Shown one piece after another: positions 26,501-34,379 of a stretch of DNA of 64,000 bases. Made by a program: the position numbers and the translations under genes. Source of the stretch: an uncultured Oscillospiraceae bacterium (lineage in GTDB: Bacteria; Bacillota; Clostridia; Oscillospirales; Ruminococcaceae); NCBI GenBank assembly GCA_934481385.1, contig CAKSPD010000007.1:54792-118791 (forward strand), read 5' to 3'. Below the pieces are notes generated by a model. That model had not been told where the DNA came from, made no database searches, and saw only the letters and a list, made by a program, of their open reading frames with translations. The first letter of the stretch is position 1, and every line of letters starts with the position of its first letter.

Positions 26501-27030
26501 AGCATGGACAAATGGAGGCTGTCGGATATGATATGTATATCAAACTCCTTTCAGAAGCTGTTGCTGAAGCAAAGGGGGAAAAACTTCCGCAGTCTGTAAA
26601 TTGTATTGTTGATATTCAGATTGATGCACACATTCCTGAAAAATATATATCAAGCCTTAATCAGAGAATATCAGTATACAAAAAAATAATGTCAGTTGAA
26701 AACGAATGTGACAAAGCAGACCTTATTGATGAACTTATCGACAGATACGGAGATGTTCCGGAATCGGTAATCGGTCTTATTGAAATATCACTTCTCAGAA
26801 ATACAGCATCACTGCTCGGCATAGATGAAATTACACAGCGTAACGGACAGCTTTATTTCTATACGGATAGTCTTGAAATGAAACAGGCTCAGGCTCTTTC
26901 AGATGCTTACAGAGGAAAAATTACTTTTAACGGCATAAATAAATCCTATATAGCTGTAAAGATAATGCCTAAAGTTTCTCCTTTTGAACTTATGAAAGAT
27001 GTTGTAAAAATTATGAGGGATAACAGATAA
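23578..27030 (+). CDS. mfd: Transcription-repair coupling factor Mfd
   Basis: A 1150-residue ATP-driven translocase that removes stalled RNA polymerase and recruits UvrA. In order: UvrB-like N-terminal part with GAGQFSIRGSIIDIFP (about residues 165-185), a basic loop with KKKKRKKEKN near 470, the polymerase-interacting domain (IQYAGTDKLYVPVTQLDMVSKY), and the RecG-like motor with Walker A LLCGDVGFGKTEVAF and DEEQRFG box. TTIIETGVDVPN and QLRGRVGRS are motor motifs VI region. The C-terminal TRCF domain closes the protein. The start is a TTG after AGAGAAGGA. Mixed A- and T-ending codons place it in the transition zone of the window's skew. Confidence 0.96.
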   Translation: MKIFKDFFSELKSSQVLADSIKKKISPISVTGLSNIHKAQLLYTHSEEGKILLVVTGSEASAKRLCDDINEMAEKETAVLFPSKELSLTHSEGASADYEHQRISALVKAVQNNCRIICAGIEAVMQPTVPPDVLIDSITAIESDSEINTEKLRIVLSSSGYQRSEMVEGAGQFSIRGSIIDIFPVQSKLPIRIELFGDDVDSISYFETDTQRRTEHIEKVEIPPASELVYNSETLIAKISEFQKSVRGKHADSVKQNLENDIIRLESGEILSDIQKYYPLIYKTPSTVFDYVNEVFFSEYSEILEVSSSVTAQYNEDVKILLEEGQLCRGLDGYYLELPQIHSIADKYVQIYMNNFMQGNERISYEKLISFDCMQTAVWSGDMSQLFDDLETYCSNGYRIILAIGSQKTLPIVQSDIQDKNIPCYIINDETTAKSGSVYITPKCFSSGFEYPENKTVLITQSKSLDSSKKKKRKKEKNSESIRSLADISEGDLIVHSDYGIGRFIGIKKMEFEDVVKDYITIQYAGTDKLYVPVTQLDMVSKYIGPRDDSGVKLNKLSSAEWQKTRNKVKKSVRDMADELVALYAKREQTTGFPFFADDEIQHDFEERFPYSETDDQLRSIEEIKADMELARPMDRLLCGDVGFGKTEVAFRACMKCVLSGKQCAILAPTTVLAWQHYQTALRRFEGFPLTIELLSRYRTPKQQTEIIKKLKKGQIDILIGTHKILQKNVVFKDLGLAVIDEEQRFGVAHKEKFKKNFPAVDVLTLSATPIPRTLNMAMSGIRDMSVIEEPPQDRHPVQTYVVEYNEGIIAQAITRELKRGGQVYYIHNRIETIQSCAGKLAQMFPNAKIAYAHGQMDEEKMSDIWTALVEHEIDILVCTTIIETGVDVPNVNTLIIENSDRFGLSQLYQLRGRVGRSNRRGYAFFTFQKDKVISEVASKRLSAMKEFTQFGSGFRIAMRDLEIRGAGSILGGKQHGQMEAVGYDMYIKLLSEAVAEAKGEKLPQSVNCIVDIQIDAHIPEKYISSLNQRISVYKKIMSVENECDKADLIDELIDRYGDVPESVIGLIEISLLRNTASLLGIDEITQRNGQLYFYTDSLEMKQAQALSDAYRGKITFNGINKSYIAVKIMPKVSPFELMKDVVKIMRDNR

Positions 27031-27076
27031 TATATAGGATTTTTATGACTTAAAAAAATTTTTTTTGCCGTAACTA

Positions 27077-27105
27077 TGGACAATATGAAAATCTGATGTT
27101 ATAAT
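27077..27105 (+). promoter_or_regulatory. Promoter of the surface-protein gene
   Basis: TGGACA at 27077-27082, 17 bases, TATAAT at 27100-27105 with TGT before it; AAAAGGAG stands before the ATG at 27140. Confidence 0.65.
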
Positions 27106-27139
27106 AATCTTATTAAATAGAAAAGGAGATTTTTTTCTG

Positions 27140-27898
27140 ATGAATATTAAAGGCGTCCTGACAGCTTTTGCCTGCTGTATAGCATTTGTTGTGCCTGTTT
27201 CAGCAAGTGCTTCAGGAAATTATGGAAAAGCATGCCTTATAGGTGAAATCGGTTCTGAAAGCAACTGGACTGTTGCTGATGACAGTATCAGTATTGACGG
27301 CGATGCGAAATATGAATATACATGGAATACAAAAGGCGATATTAATTATCTTGCCCTCTGCATAACACCTGCGGGACAATACAGTGATTTCAATATTATA
27401 AATTTTCCTAAGCTTTCTGTTGAAGTAAATGAACTCTGGATTGACGGAAAAAAAGTTGATGATTATGAAATGGGTTCAAATTCCGCTGATTTCAATTACT
27501 TTTCTGACGGTTCGGCAGTAACAAGAATTTATCTGAAAAACGGTAATACTCCTGCTGATATAAATGACCTTGCCGGAAATGAAAGTATTGAAAAAAGCGT
27601 GAGAGTCGTATTTACTGTTTCAGGACTCGGAGAAAAGGGAACTTCTAATTTTTCAGAGGTTACAGAAACAACAACAAAAGCAGAAAAAGAAACAAAGGAA
27701 GTAATAAAAACAACAACCGCTACTACTTACATAACAACAGCAACTTCTTCATCATCAGTATCTTCAACTGCTGTGCCTGATATTGATAAATCTGCACCTA
27801 CCGGTGATAAAGGTGCAGGAACAGCAATTGTATTTATTGCAACGGCATCAGCAACAGCACTGGCTGTTTCAAAATTCAAAAAGAAAAAGGGTGAATAA
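27140..27898 (+). CDS. Secreted surface protein with Thr-rich stalk and C-terminal anchor
   Basis: A 252-residue protein of unknown function. Signal peptide ends SASASG near residue 24. The globular part (30-170) is beta-rich with LIGEIGSESNWTVADDS and contains no motif I recognise. A Thr/Ser/Lys stalk (about 175-212) leads to a C-terminal APTGDKGAG, one transmembrane helix (TAIVFIATASATALAVSKF) and KKKK tail. This resembles a sortase cell-wall sorting signal, but the usual LPxTG is reduced to PTGD, so it may simply stay as a membrane anchor. Single-gene transcript, with its stop codon inside the loop of the terminator. Confidence 0.75.
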   Translation: MNIKGVLTAFACCIAFVVPVSASASGNYGKACLIGEIGSESNWTVADDSISIDGDAKYEYTWNTKGDINYLALCITPAGQYSDFNIINFPKLSVEVNELWIDGKKVDDYEMGSNSADFNYFSDGSAVTRIYLKNGNTPADINDLAGNESIEKSVRVVFTVSGLGEKGTSNFSEVTETTTKAEKETKEVIKTTTATTYITTATSSSSVSSTAVPDIDKSAPTGDKGAGTAIVFIATASATALAVSKFKKKKGE

Positions 27899-27910
27899 TT
27901 CACCCTTTTT
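27884..27910 (+). terminator. Terminator containing the stop codon
   Basis: AAAAAGGGTGAA (27884-27895), loop TAA, then TTCACCCTTTTT (27899-27910). The loop is the stop codon of the surface-protein gene. Confidence 0.88.
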
Positions 27911-27922
27911 GATTACATAAAG

Positions 27923-27950
27923 AAAAATAGCAGAGTTATCAAACTCTGCT
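27923..27950 (-). terminator. Terminator for the minus-strand transporter gene
   Basis: Minus strand: AGCAGAGTT (27950-27942) pairs with AACTCTGCT (27937-27929), followed by ATTTTT. It lies about 200 bases after the PQ-loop gene stop, so that transcript has a long AT-rich 3' tail in which I see no gene. Confidence 0.75.
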
Positions 27951-28151
27951 TAAAATAAAATCAAAATAAAATATGTGTAGAACAAAAGAAAGGAGACAAC
28001 AAAACGAGTGTAAATAAATACAAGATTATTACACTGTATTTATTATATACTGAAAATCAATTCAAGTCAAGTAAAAAAGTCGAAAAAAATCAGGAATTGA
28101 CGAAATTTGTCAGATTATACAATAATTTTCGTGCATTTTTGTTTATATATA

Positions 28152-28421
28152 TCAGGCGAGTTTGTCGTATCTTCTGTTTATGAAATACACTACAACATTC
28201 ATTGAAACTATTGCAAGATTGAGAAGATATGCTATAAGAACGAAATTTATCTGATTTGAAAGAATCTTTGCAGTAATTCCGGCAATATATCCCCCGATTA
28301 TAAGAAGTGTGAATGAAAGGCTCATTGTTTTAGCAGTTCTTGCTTTTATATTTTTGATTACGGACATAGGCCATGAAAGACCAAAACAGATAAGCATAGT
28401 GATTTCAAGAATTTGTGACAT
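28152..28421 (-). CDS. Small PQ-loop / SemiSWEET-like membrane protein
   Basis: An 89-residue protein with three transmembrane helices: MLICFGLSWPMSVI, LSFTLLIIGGYIAGITAKIL, and NFVLIAYLLNLAIVSMNVVVYFI. The LSWPMSVIKNIKARTAKTMS segment is like the PQ-loop of SemiSWEET transporters, half-size proteins that dimerise to move small molecules such as sugars. The frame runs further upstream, but AAAGGGG before the ATG at 28421 and the promoter position favour this start. It is transcribed divergently from a LysR regulator that probably controls it. Substrate unknown. Confidence 0.75.
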   Translation of the reverse strand: MSQILEITMLICFGLSWPMSVIKNIKARTAKTMSLSFTLLIIGGYIAGITAKILSNQINFVLIAYLLNLAIVSMNVVVYFINRRYDKLA

Positions 28422-28467
28422 TTTAAAAAACCCCTTTAAAATTATTTTTGTTTTTCTCTTTATATAT

Positions 28468-28505
28468 ATTATATCATTGACAATTGATAATGTCCAATAT
28501 ATAAT
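28468..28505. promoter_or_regulatory. Overlapping divergent promoters with LysR-type operator
   Basis: Plus strand: TTGACA (28477-28482), 17 bases, TATAAT (28500-28505), driving lysR. Minus strand: TTGGAC (28497-28492), 18 bases, TATAAT (28473-28468), driving the PQ-loop gene. The two -35 boxes are arms of an imperfect dyad, ATTGACA...TGTCCAAT, which fits a LysR operator where one protein controls both genes. Confidence 0.75.
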
Positions 28506-28541
28506 ATTTATAGAAATCATAACTAAGGAGTTATCAATACG

Positions 28542-29414
28542 ATGGATTTTATGCAGATTAAATATTTTCTTGAGGTTGCAGAAAGTCAGCATGTGACAAA
28601 TAGTGCAAAAAAACTACATATTGCACAGCCTGCACTTACAAAATCAATTCATAAATTTGAAGATGAACTCGGAGTTCCTCTCTTTACAGCAAAGGGAAGA
28701 AATATAATTCTCACAGAGTACGGAAAGTTTATGAAACAAAAACTTGAACCGCTTATGGAAAAGCTTGAGGATATTCCAAACCAGCTCAGAACAAAAATAA
28801 GACTCGAAAACGAAACACTTCATCTCAATGTTCTTTCAGCTTCAACGCTTATGACAGAGGCAATAATCAAATATAAGAATATTCACCCGAATATAAATTT
28901 TCAGCTTTTTCAGAACAGTGAAAGTGACCTTTATGATATTGGAATTACAACAAGAATGTTCTATAAATTTCCTGAAGAAAATGCAAAGGATAAATTTGTC
29001 TGTACTGAAAAAATATATCTTGCTGTTCCTGACAATGAAAAATATCATGGAAGAACATCAATAAATCTTGAAGAAGTAAAAGAAGAAGGCTTTATAAGCC
29101 TTCTCGGTTCAAAGCAGATGCGTTGGATATGTGATAAATTCTGTCAGAATGTTGGATTTAAGCCGAAAATCATTTTTGAAAGCGATAATTTAACATCTGT
29201 AAAGAATATGATAGGAGCAAATATCGGAATAGGTTTCTGGCCTGAACATACATGGGGAAAGCTTGAGGGAAACAGTGTTCTTCTGCTTGAAATATCAAAT
29301 CCTGTCTGTCAGAGAGATATTCTTTTTACCTGCAATCACAATAAATCTGATAATTCCAACGTTGAGGAATTTTTTGAGTTTCTGCGTAAATATACTGATT
29401 CCATTATGACTTAA
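28542..29414 (+). CDS. LysR-family transcription regulator
   Basis: A 290-residue regulator. The N-terminal winged helix-turn-helix (residues 1-60) reads FMQIKYFLEVAESQHVTNSAKKLHIAQPALTKSI, then EDELGVPLFTAKGRNIILTEYG, a clear LysR signature. Residues 90-290 are the two-lobed effector-binding domain, with LLGSKQMRWICDKF and MIGANIGIGFWPEHTWG. LysR proteins usually control the divergent gene, here the small PQ-loop transporter, and repress themselves; the overlapping promoters agree. The effector is unknown. Its last codons overlap the converging gene by 4 bases. Confidence 0.9.
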   Translation: MDFMQIKYFLEVAESQHVTNSAKKLHIAQPALTKSIHKFEDELGVPLFTAKGRNIILTEYGKFMKQKLEPLMEKLEDIPNQLRTKIRLENETLHLNVLSASTLMTEAIIKYKNIHPNINFQLFQNSESDLYDIGITTRMFYKFPEENAKDKFVCTEKIYLAVPDNEKYHGRTSINLEEVKEEGFISLLGSKQMRWICDKFCQNVGFKPKIIFESDNLTSVKNMIGANIGIGFWPEHTWGKLEGNSVLLLEISNPVCQRDILFTCNHNKSDNSNVEEFFEFLRKYTDSIMT

Positions 29415-30265
29415 AGTTTTCCCTGTGAGGCTCTGATAATCTGTTCTTCATAGTATTTTTTACACCATGGAAAATCAAATGCAGTGAAGTTTTTAAGAAA
29501 TGTTTCAGCATTTATAATAGCTGTGCTGAGGTTATCGTCATTTTTAGCAAGTGAATATATATATACCGCATTTATCAGAATGTTCAGAAAGTTTTCATCA
29601 TTCTTATCCTTTGGCTTATATCCTGAATTAAGAAGCGTAAAAGCATCACCGTAATGACCATGTGCGGAATCTATGAGGGCAAGTGCTATATCCATATTTA
29701 CTCTGAGTTCAGGATTGTTCTTGTGTTTTCTGACATAATTCTGAAGAAATCCGATATTCTTTTTACGGACTTCCTCGCCCTTGCACCAGTTTCCTGTTTT
29801 ACCGCACATTGAAAGCATTTCAAGATAATACATAAATCTTGAATAGCTGTCAAGTTTTTTAGGGTTTCTGATTTTGTTCAGAAGTATTCTTGCAGTATCA
29901 TGTTCACTTATTTTTCCGTAATAAGACGCACACATTATGACATGAAGCGGAAAGGGGTTGCCCTTATCGATATAAATTTTACGGTATGCATCACAGAATT
30001 TACATGTAAATCCTTCAGTCCTGAATATTTCAAATGCCTTTTTCCCTTTGATTTTATCTGTATATGCAAGAAGAGCAGGAACTGCTATTGATATAATAAT
30101 TGATAATGTTGTTATTATGTTGGTAAGTATGCAGAGCGTTGTATTGTCTTGAAAAACAAAAAAGCACAAAATAAAACCAATTGTTGAAATCAGGACGGCA
30201 ATTGGAAAAAGTATTAAAAAATATTTTTTAAAATAAAGTTTTGTTATATATGATTCTGATGTCAT
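29411..30265 (-). CDS. Membrane protein of unknown function with helical repeats
   Basis: A 284-residue protein. Two transmembrane helices lie near the N-terminus (YFLILFPIAVLISTIGFILCFFVF; ILTNIITTLSIIISIAVPALLAY). The cytoplasmic remainder (75-284) is helical, with cysteine-bearing EGFTCKFCDAYRK and short TPR-like motifs: ARILLNKIRN, MDIALALIDSAHGHYGDAFTLLNSG, and YIYSLAKNDDNLSTAIINAETFLKNF. This could be a protein-interaction surface, but I do not recognise a family. It converges with lysR and stands alone. The 244 bases upstream (30266-30509) are AT-rich and hold the promoters for it and for the divergent response regulator, none with a consensus I would name. Confidence 0.7.
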   Translation of the reverse strand: MTSESYITKLYFKKYFLILFPIAVLISTIGFILCFFVFQDNTTLCILTNIITTLSIIISIAVPALLAYTDKIKGKKAFEIFRTEGFTCKFCDAYRKIYIDKGNPFPLHVIMCASYYGKISEHDTARILLNKIRNPKKLDSYSRFMYYLEMLSMCGKTGNWCKGEEVRKKNIGFLQNYVRKHKNNPELRVNMDIALALIDSAHGHYGDAFTLLNSGYKPKDKNDENFLNILINAVYIYSLAKNDDNLSTAIINAETFLKNFTAFDFPWCKKYYEEQIIRASQGKL

Positions 30266-30509
30266 AAAAAAAGCCTCCTCAATTCAATTACATTATAATA
30301 TTATCATATATTCACAGTTTAGTCAATAGAAATTTACATTATATTATTGATTTTTGATAATTTGCACAAACTTTTTCCTTGAAATTATACTGATTAAAAA
30401 ATATACTTTTATCTGCGATTTAAGATTATTTCAATAGTATGATGTATAATATATCATAGCAGGAAGTTTTTTTCTGCAATAAATACAAGCAAAAAAAGGG
30501 TGATTTTAA

Positions 30510-31190
30510 ATGCGTATTCTTGTAATAGAAGATGAAGTACAGCTTGCAGATGCAGTTTCCGAGATACTTAAACGGAACAAGTATTTTGTCGATACTGTAT
30601 ATGACGGTGCAGACGGTCTTGATTATGCACTTACGGGAGTTTATGACTGTATACTTCTTGATGTTATGCTTCCGAAAATAAATGGTTTTGAAGTTCTGAG
30701 CAATCTCAGACAGGAAAAAATTTCAACTCCTGTTATAATGCTTACTGCAAAAAGCGAGGTTGAGGACAAAATAACCGGACTTGACGGCGGTGCTGATGAT
30801 TATATAACAAAGCCGTTCAATACAAATGAACTCCTTGCGAGAATAAGAGCCACTACACGCCGTAAAGGTGAACTTGTTGATGACAACTGTATTTCGTTTG
30901 AAAATCTTAAACTTATGAAAAATTCCTGTTCAATTGCATACGGTGAAAACGATATAAAACTGAGCCTTAAAGAATTTCAGATTATGGAACTTCTTATTTC
31001 AAATCCTCACCGTATACTTCCTAAAGAACGTATAATAGAAAAAATATGGGGATATGAGAGCGATGTTGAATATAACAACATTGAAGTTTACATATCATTT
31101 CTTAGGAAAAAGCTTTCTACAATGTGTTCTGATATTCAGATAAAAACAGCAAGGGGAATAGGGTATTCACTTGAGAAGGTGGAAAAATGA
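30510..31190 (+). CDS. Response regulator, OmpR/PhoB family
   Basis: A 226-residue transcription regulator. The receiver domain (1-115) has acidic residues at 7-8 (VIEDE), phospho-acceptor D51 (LLDVMLP), the conserved Thr in MLTAKSE and Lys in ITKPF. The DNA-binding winged helix (about 130-224) has LSLKEFQIMELLISNPHRILPKERI and NNIEVYISFLRKKL, typical of OmpR/PhoB. The gene overlaps the kinase gene by 4 bases, so the pair is co-translated. Targets are unknown; the VanY-type peptidase downstream is a possible one, which is inferred from position only. Confidence 0.95.
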   Translation: MRILVIEDEVQLADAVSEILKRNKYFVDTVYDGADGLDYALTGVYDCILLDVMLPKINGFEVLSNLRQEKISTPVIMLTAKSEVEDKITGLDGGADDYITKPFNTNELLARIRATTRRKGELVDDNCISFENLKLMKNSCSIAYGENDIKLSLKEFQIMELLISNPHRILPKERIIEKIWGYESDVEYNNIEVYISFLRKKLSTMCSDIQIKTARGIGYSLEKVEK

Positions 31191-33010
31191 AAGAAAAAAC
31201 ACAATATATGTTCAGGAGGGTTCAGATTCGTTTTGTTATTATCACAATGTCAATAATACTTGCAATATTTATTGCCGTTCTTGGTTCTGTAAACGTAATA
31301 ATGCAGACTGTAATGCAGAAACAGTCACAGTCTGTTTTAAAAAAAATAGCTACAAATATAGAATACAATGAAAAAACTTCGGTATTTTCATTTGTTCCGC
31401 AAGGTGAACACGTTCCTGAACCAACAGGTGAAAAATGGGAGCTTTACCCTCAGCAGACAACTCAGACATCACAGACAACTCAGATTTCTGAAACAACTGA
31501 AACGCAGACAACTACAAACGCTGTTCAGACAACAGAAACACAATCTCCTCCTGAAATTTCGGAAGAAGAAATTCAGACTGAACAGTCCGATGAAAATACA
31601 CCTGAATATCAGACTGAAAATCCTCCCGAACCTCAGCTGGAGGATACTGAACCGGAAAGCAGTTCTGAATATCCTACGGAAGAAATTACAGAACCTCAGC
31701 CGGAAATTCCGTCAGAAGCCTATACAGAACCACAGTATCCTGATTATCCCTATATTCCTGATTGTCCACCGCCGTGGGACTATAAACCCGATTATCCGCC
31801 TGATGATTATAATAATGATTATAATCATTACAGACCCCAAAGACCTGAAAACTTTTATCCGCATTTTCCACAGAATTATGACAATGAAAACAGTGATGAC
31901 GAAAATCTGGAAAATCTCAGCTTTTCGGGATATGATATACTAAGCGAATATTATGTTCTTTCGTCCGTTTCTGATTTTCAGAAAAAACATATCAATGACA
32001 TTCCGCCAAAAACAATAGATTCGATAGACTATTTTGTAATTATGGCAGATACTTCCGGAAAGTTCCTTGATATATTCAATAATGATGAAATTGAAAATTC
32101 ACTTGCACAGAGATATATAGATTCTATTCTTGATGACGGAGCAGTTTCAGGTATGATAGAGTCGTTTCAGTTCTGCAAATCTCAGAAAACAAACGGCACG
32201 GTTTTTGTATTTACTGATAAAAGTGCTGAAATGAATATGCTTGACAGACTTATTAAAACAACAATTCTTATCGGTTCTGTCAGCTTTATACTTCTTTCAG
32301 TACTTGTTGTATTTCTTTCAAGAAAAAGCATTGAACCTGTTCAGAAAGCATTTGAAAAGCAAAAACAGTTTATATCTGATGCAAGCCATGAGCTTAAAAC
32401 TCCTCTTACAATCATATCTGCAAACGCTGATGTTCTTGCCGGAGAAATAGGCGATAACAAGTGGCTGAATTATATACAATCTCAGGCTTACAGAATGAGC
32501 CTGCTTGTCAATGACCTTTTAAATCTTACAAGGCTTGAAAATAATTCCGCAGATATGACTTTTTCAGAATTTAATCTCAGTCAGGCTGTATTGAATACTG
32601 CTCTGCCTTTTGAATGTCAGGCTTTTGAGGCTCATAAAATATTCAATGTTGATGTTGAGAAAAATATTACAATTGTTGCAAGCGAACGTCACTGCAAACA
32701 GCTTTTTGCGATATTTATTGACAATGCCATAAAACATTCTGATGAAAACGGTGAGATAAAAGTATCATTGAAAAAATCAGGCGACAAGAAAATATTTTCT
32801 GTATACAATACAGGTTCGGGAATACGTGATGATGAAAAGGAAAAAATCTTTGAGAGATTTTACCGCAGTGATGATTCACGTTCAAGAAGTACAGGCGGTT
32901 ACGGACTTGGCCTTGCAATTGCAAAATCTATAATCGATTATCATAAATTCAAACTCAGCGTTGAAAACATTCAGGGAAAATATATAAAGTTTATCATAAC
33001 TATGTCATAA
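31187..33010 (+). CDS. Sensor histidine kinase with long Pro/Glu/Thr-rich extracellular region
   Basis: A 607-residue kinase. First membrane helix at about 11-33 (FVIITMSIILAIFIAVLGSVNVI), second at about 355-378 (IKTTILIGSVSFILLSVLVVFL). Between them residues 75-245 are low complexity: Thr/Gln-rich, then Pro/Glu-rich, then a Tyr/Pro/Asp-rich part (YPDYPYIPDCPPPWDYKPDYPP). A small folded domain (250-345) follows. The cytoplasmic part has HisKA with phospho-His in SDASHELKTPLTII (about 400) and an ATPase domain with NAIKHS, GSGIRDDEKEKIFERFYR and GGYGLGLAIAKSI. The catalytic core is complete. The disordered stretch is unusual for a sensor and could reach through the cell wall. Confidence 0.92.
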   Translation: MKEKTQYMFRRVQIRFVIITMSIILAIFIAVLGSVNVIMQTVMQKQSQSVLKKIATNIEYNEKTSVFSFVPQGEHVPEPTGEKWELYPQQTTQTSQTTQISETTETQTTTNAVQTTETQSPPEISEEEIQTEQSDENTPEYQTENPPEPQLEDTEPESSSEYPTEEITEPQPEIPSEAYTEPQYPDYPYIPDCPPPWDYKPDYPPDDYNNDYNHYRPQRPENFYPHFPQNYDNENSDDENLENLSFSGYDILSEYYVLSSVSDFQKKHINDIPPKTIDSIDYFVIMADTSGKFLDIFNNDEIENSLAQRYIDSILDDGAVSGMIESFQFCKSQKTNGTVFVFTDKSAEMNMLDRLIKTTILIGSVSFILLSVLVVFLSRKSIEPVQKAFEKQKQFISDASHELKTPLTIISANADVLAGEIGDNKWLNYIQSQAYRMSLLVNDLLNLTRLENNSADMTFSEFNLSQAVLNTALPFECQAFEAHKIFNVDVEKNITIVASERHCKQLFAIFIDNAIKHSDENGEIKVSLKKSGDKKIFSVYNTGSGIRDDEKEKIFERFYRSDDSRSRSTGGYGLGLAIAKSIIDYHKFKLSVENIQGKYIKFIITMS

Positions 33011-33097
33011 TATGATGTAAAAATAAATTCACTCTTTCCCAAATTTTAACTATATATCGGCATATTAAACAAAATTTAAGTAATGTTTTTAAAATGC

Positions 33098-33126
33098 GTG
33101 ACATTTTCAGACTTTTGTGCTATAAT
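33098..33126 (+). promoter_or_regulatory. Promoter of the VanY-type peptidase gene
   Basis: GTGACA at 33098-33103, 17 bases, TATAAT at 33121-33126 with TGC before it (extended -10). Confidence 0.72.
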
Positions 33127-33164
33127 ATTCTAAGAATATTTTTTCAGAAAGGATTTGTTATAAT

Positions 33165-34340
33165 ATGCCTCAGAAAAAAAAGAGGGTGACTCAGCAAACC
33201 CTCAAAAGAAGAAGAATGATTGCTCTTGCAGTTATAATACTTCTTGTTATTATAATCATTTATGCCATTTGTTCGGCATGTTCAGGCGGTAATAATGATG
33301 TGAATGGAAATTCAGACGGTATACGCACATCAACAGTTACAGCCACTTCTTCTGATTCCCAGAACCCCATTACTCAGACTACTCCTGTTCAGACAGGCTC
33401 TATTATGGAATCTGTTACCGTTTCGCAGACAAGCTCCGCTACAAGTCCGTCAGATGATAAAAACAAGGTTCAGTCAATAGAACTTACTTTCTACACCTGC
33501 GATTTGAGCGTAGGAGATTCAACAATGCCTTATGTGACAATGCTCCCTGATACAGCAGATTTGTCAGAAAAATGGGAATCCTCCGATGAATCAATTGCAT
33601 CTGTTGACTCTCTCGGAAATATTACAGCATCAAAACCCGGTGTATGCTATGTAACAGTATCTTCTGTAAGCAATCCGGAAGTTTATGCTCAGGTAAAAGT
33701 CAATGTTATGGACGAAAACGGACTTGTTCCTGCATCACAGCCTGTTTCAACAACTTCATCGGATTCATCTCAGACTGTTACAACGACCGTAACAACATCA
33801 GCTGTTCCTGTTAAAAATGATTCCGGAGCAACTTATATTCAGGGAATACTTATTGTAAACAAAACATATGGACTCCCTGAAGATTATAACCCAGGACTTG
33901 ATTCTGAAGCAGAATCCGCTTTCAATACTCTTTCAGAGGCGGCTGCAAATCAGGGACTTGATATTTATCTTTCATCAGGTTTCCGTTCATATGAAACTCA
34001 GGTGAGAATTTATGAAAGTTATGTTGATTCATATGGTAAGGAATCTGCCGATACATTTTCAGCACGTCCCGGATATTCTGAACATCAGACAGGTCTTGTA
34101 ATAGATGTCAATACAATTGATGATTCTTTTGCGGGAACTCCTGAAGCAGAATGGCTTGCAAAACATGCTCATGAGTATGGTTTTATCATAAGATACCCGA
34201 AGGGCAAGGAAAGTATCACAGGATATAAATATGAACCGTGGCATATAAGATACCTCGGAGTTGAAAAGGCTACTGAAGTTTACAACAGCGGTCTTACTCT
34301 TGAGGAGTTTCTCGGAATAGATTCTGAATACAAGGACTAA
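33165..34340 (+). CDS. VanY-family D-Ala-D-Ala carboxypeptidase with Big_2 domain
   Basis: A 391-residue membrane-anchored cell-wall enzyme. A basic N-terminus and one helix (MIALAVIILLVIIIIYAICSAC) anchor it outside. A Ser/Thr linker, then a Big_2-like beta domain (about 103-185; LSEKWESSDESIASVDSLGNITASKPG), a second linker, and the peptidase domain (about 225-385). Zinc-site motifs are YLSSGFRSYETQ, the His and Asp of SEHQTGLVIDVN, and the His of YEPWHIRYLG. It would trim the last D-Ala of muropeptides. Nothing here suggests vancomycin resistance; no vanHAX genes are near. It directly follows a two-component system but has its own promoter. Confidence 0.9.
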   Translation: MPQKKKRVTQQTLKRRRMIALAVIILLVIIIIYAICSACSGGNNDVNGNSDGIRTSTVTATSSDSQNPITQTTPVQTGSIMESVTVSQTSSATSPSDDKNKVQSIELTFYTCDLSVGDSTMPYVTMLPDTADLSEKWESSDESIASVDSLGNITASKPGVCYVTVSSVSNPEVYAQVKVNVMDENGLVPASQPVSTTSSDSSQTVTTTVTTSAVPVKNDSGATYIQGILIVNKTYGLPEDYNPGLDSEAESAFNTLSEAAANQGLDIYLSSGFRSYETQVRIYESYVDSYGKESADTFSARPGYSEHQTGLVIDVNTIDDSFAGTPEAEWLAKHAHEYGFIIRYPKGKESITGYKYEPWHIRYLGVEKATEVYNSGLTLEEFLGIDSEYKD

Positions 34341-34345
34341 ATCAG

Positions 34346-34376
34346 AAAGGCGACTTTTTAAAAGTCGCCTTTTTAT
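34346..34376. terminator. Terminator between the VanY-type gene and spoVAC
   Basis: AAAGGCGACTTTT and AAAAGTCGCCTTT form a 13-bp stem with a tiny loop, followed by TTTTATTTTT on the plus strand. It may also serve converging spoVAC. Confidence 0.88.
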
Positions 34377-34379
34377 TTT

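Noticed and set aside
27951..28151. Small gene after AAAGGAG at about 27990
   Set aside because: The ribosome-site-like word is followed by GTG and an immediate stop; no coding frame of use is present.
30421..30450. dif-like palindrome TATGAT...ATCATA
   Set aside because: It resembles a recombination site only by AT-rich symmetry and lies in the response-regulator upstream region. I could not match a dif consensus, so no terminus site is claimed.
31368..31943. 191-codon open frame inside the kinase gene
   Set aside because: Shadow frame caused by low-complexity codons of the stalk; no ribosome site and a basic, repetitive product.
33165..34340. Vancomycin resistance gene
   Set aside because: The VanY-type domain is a common wall carboxypeptidase; no vanH, vanA or vanX genes are near.
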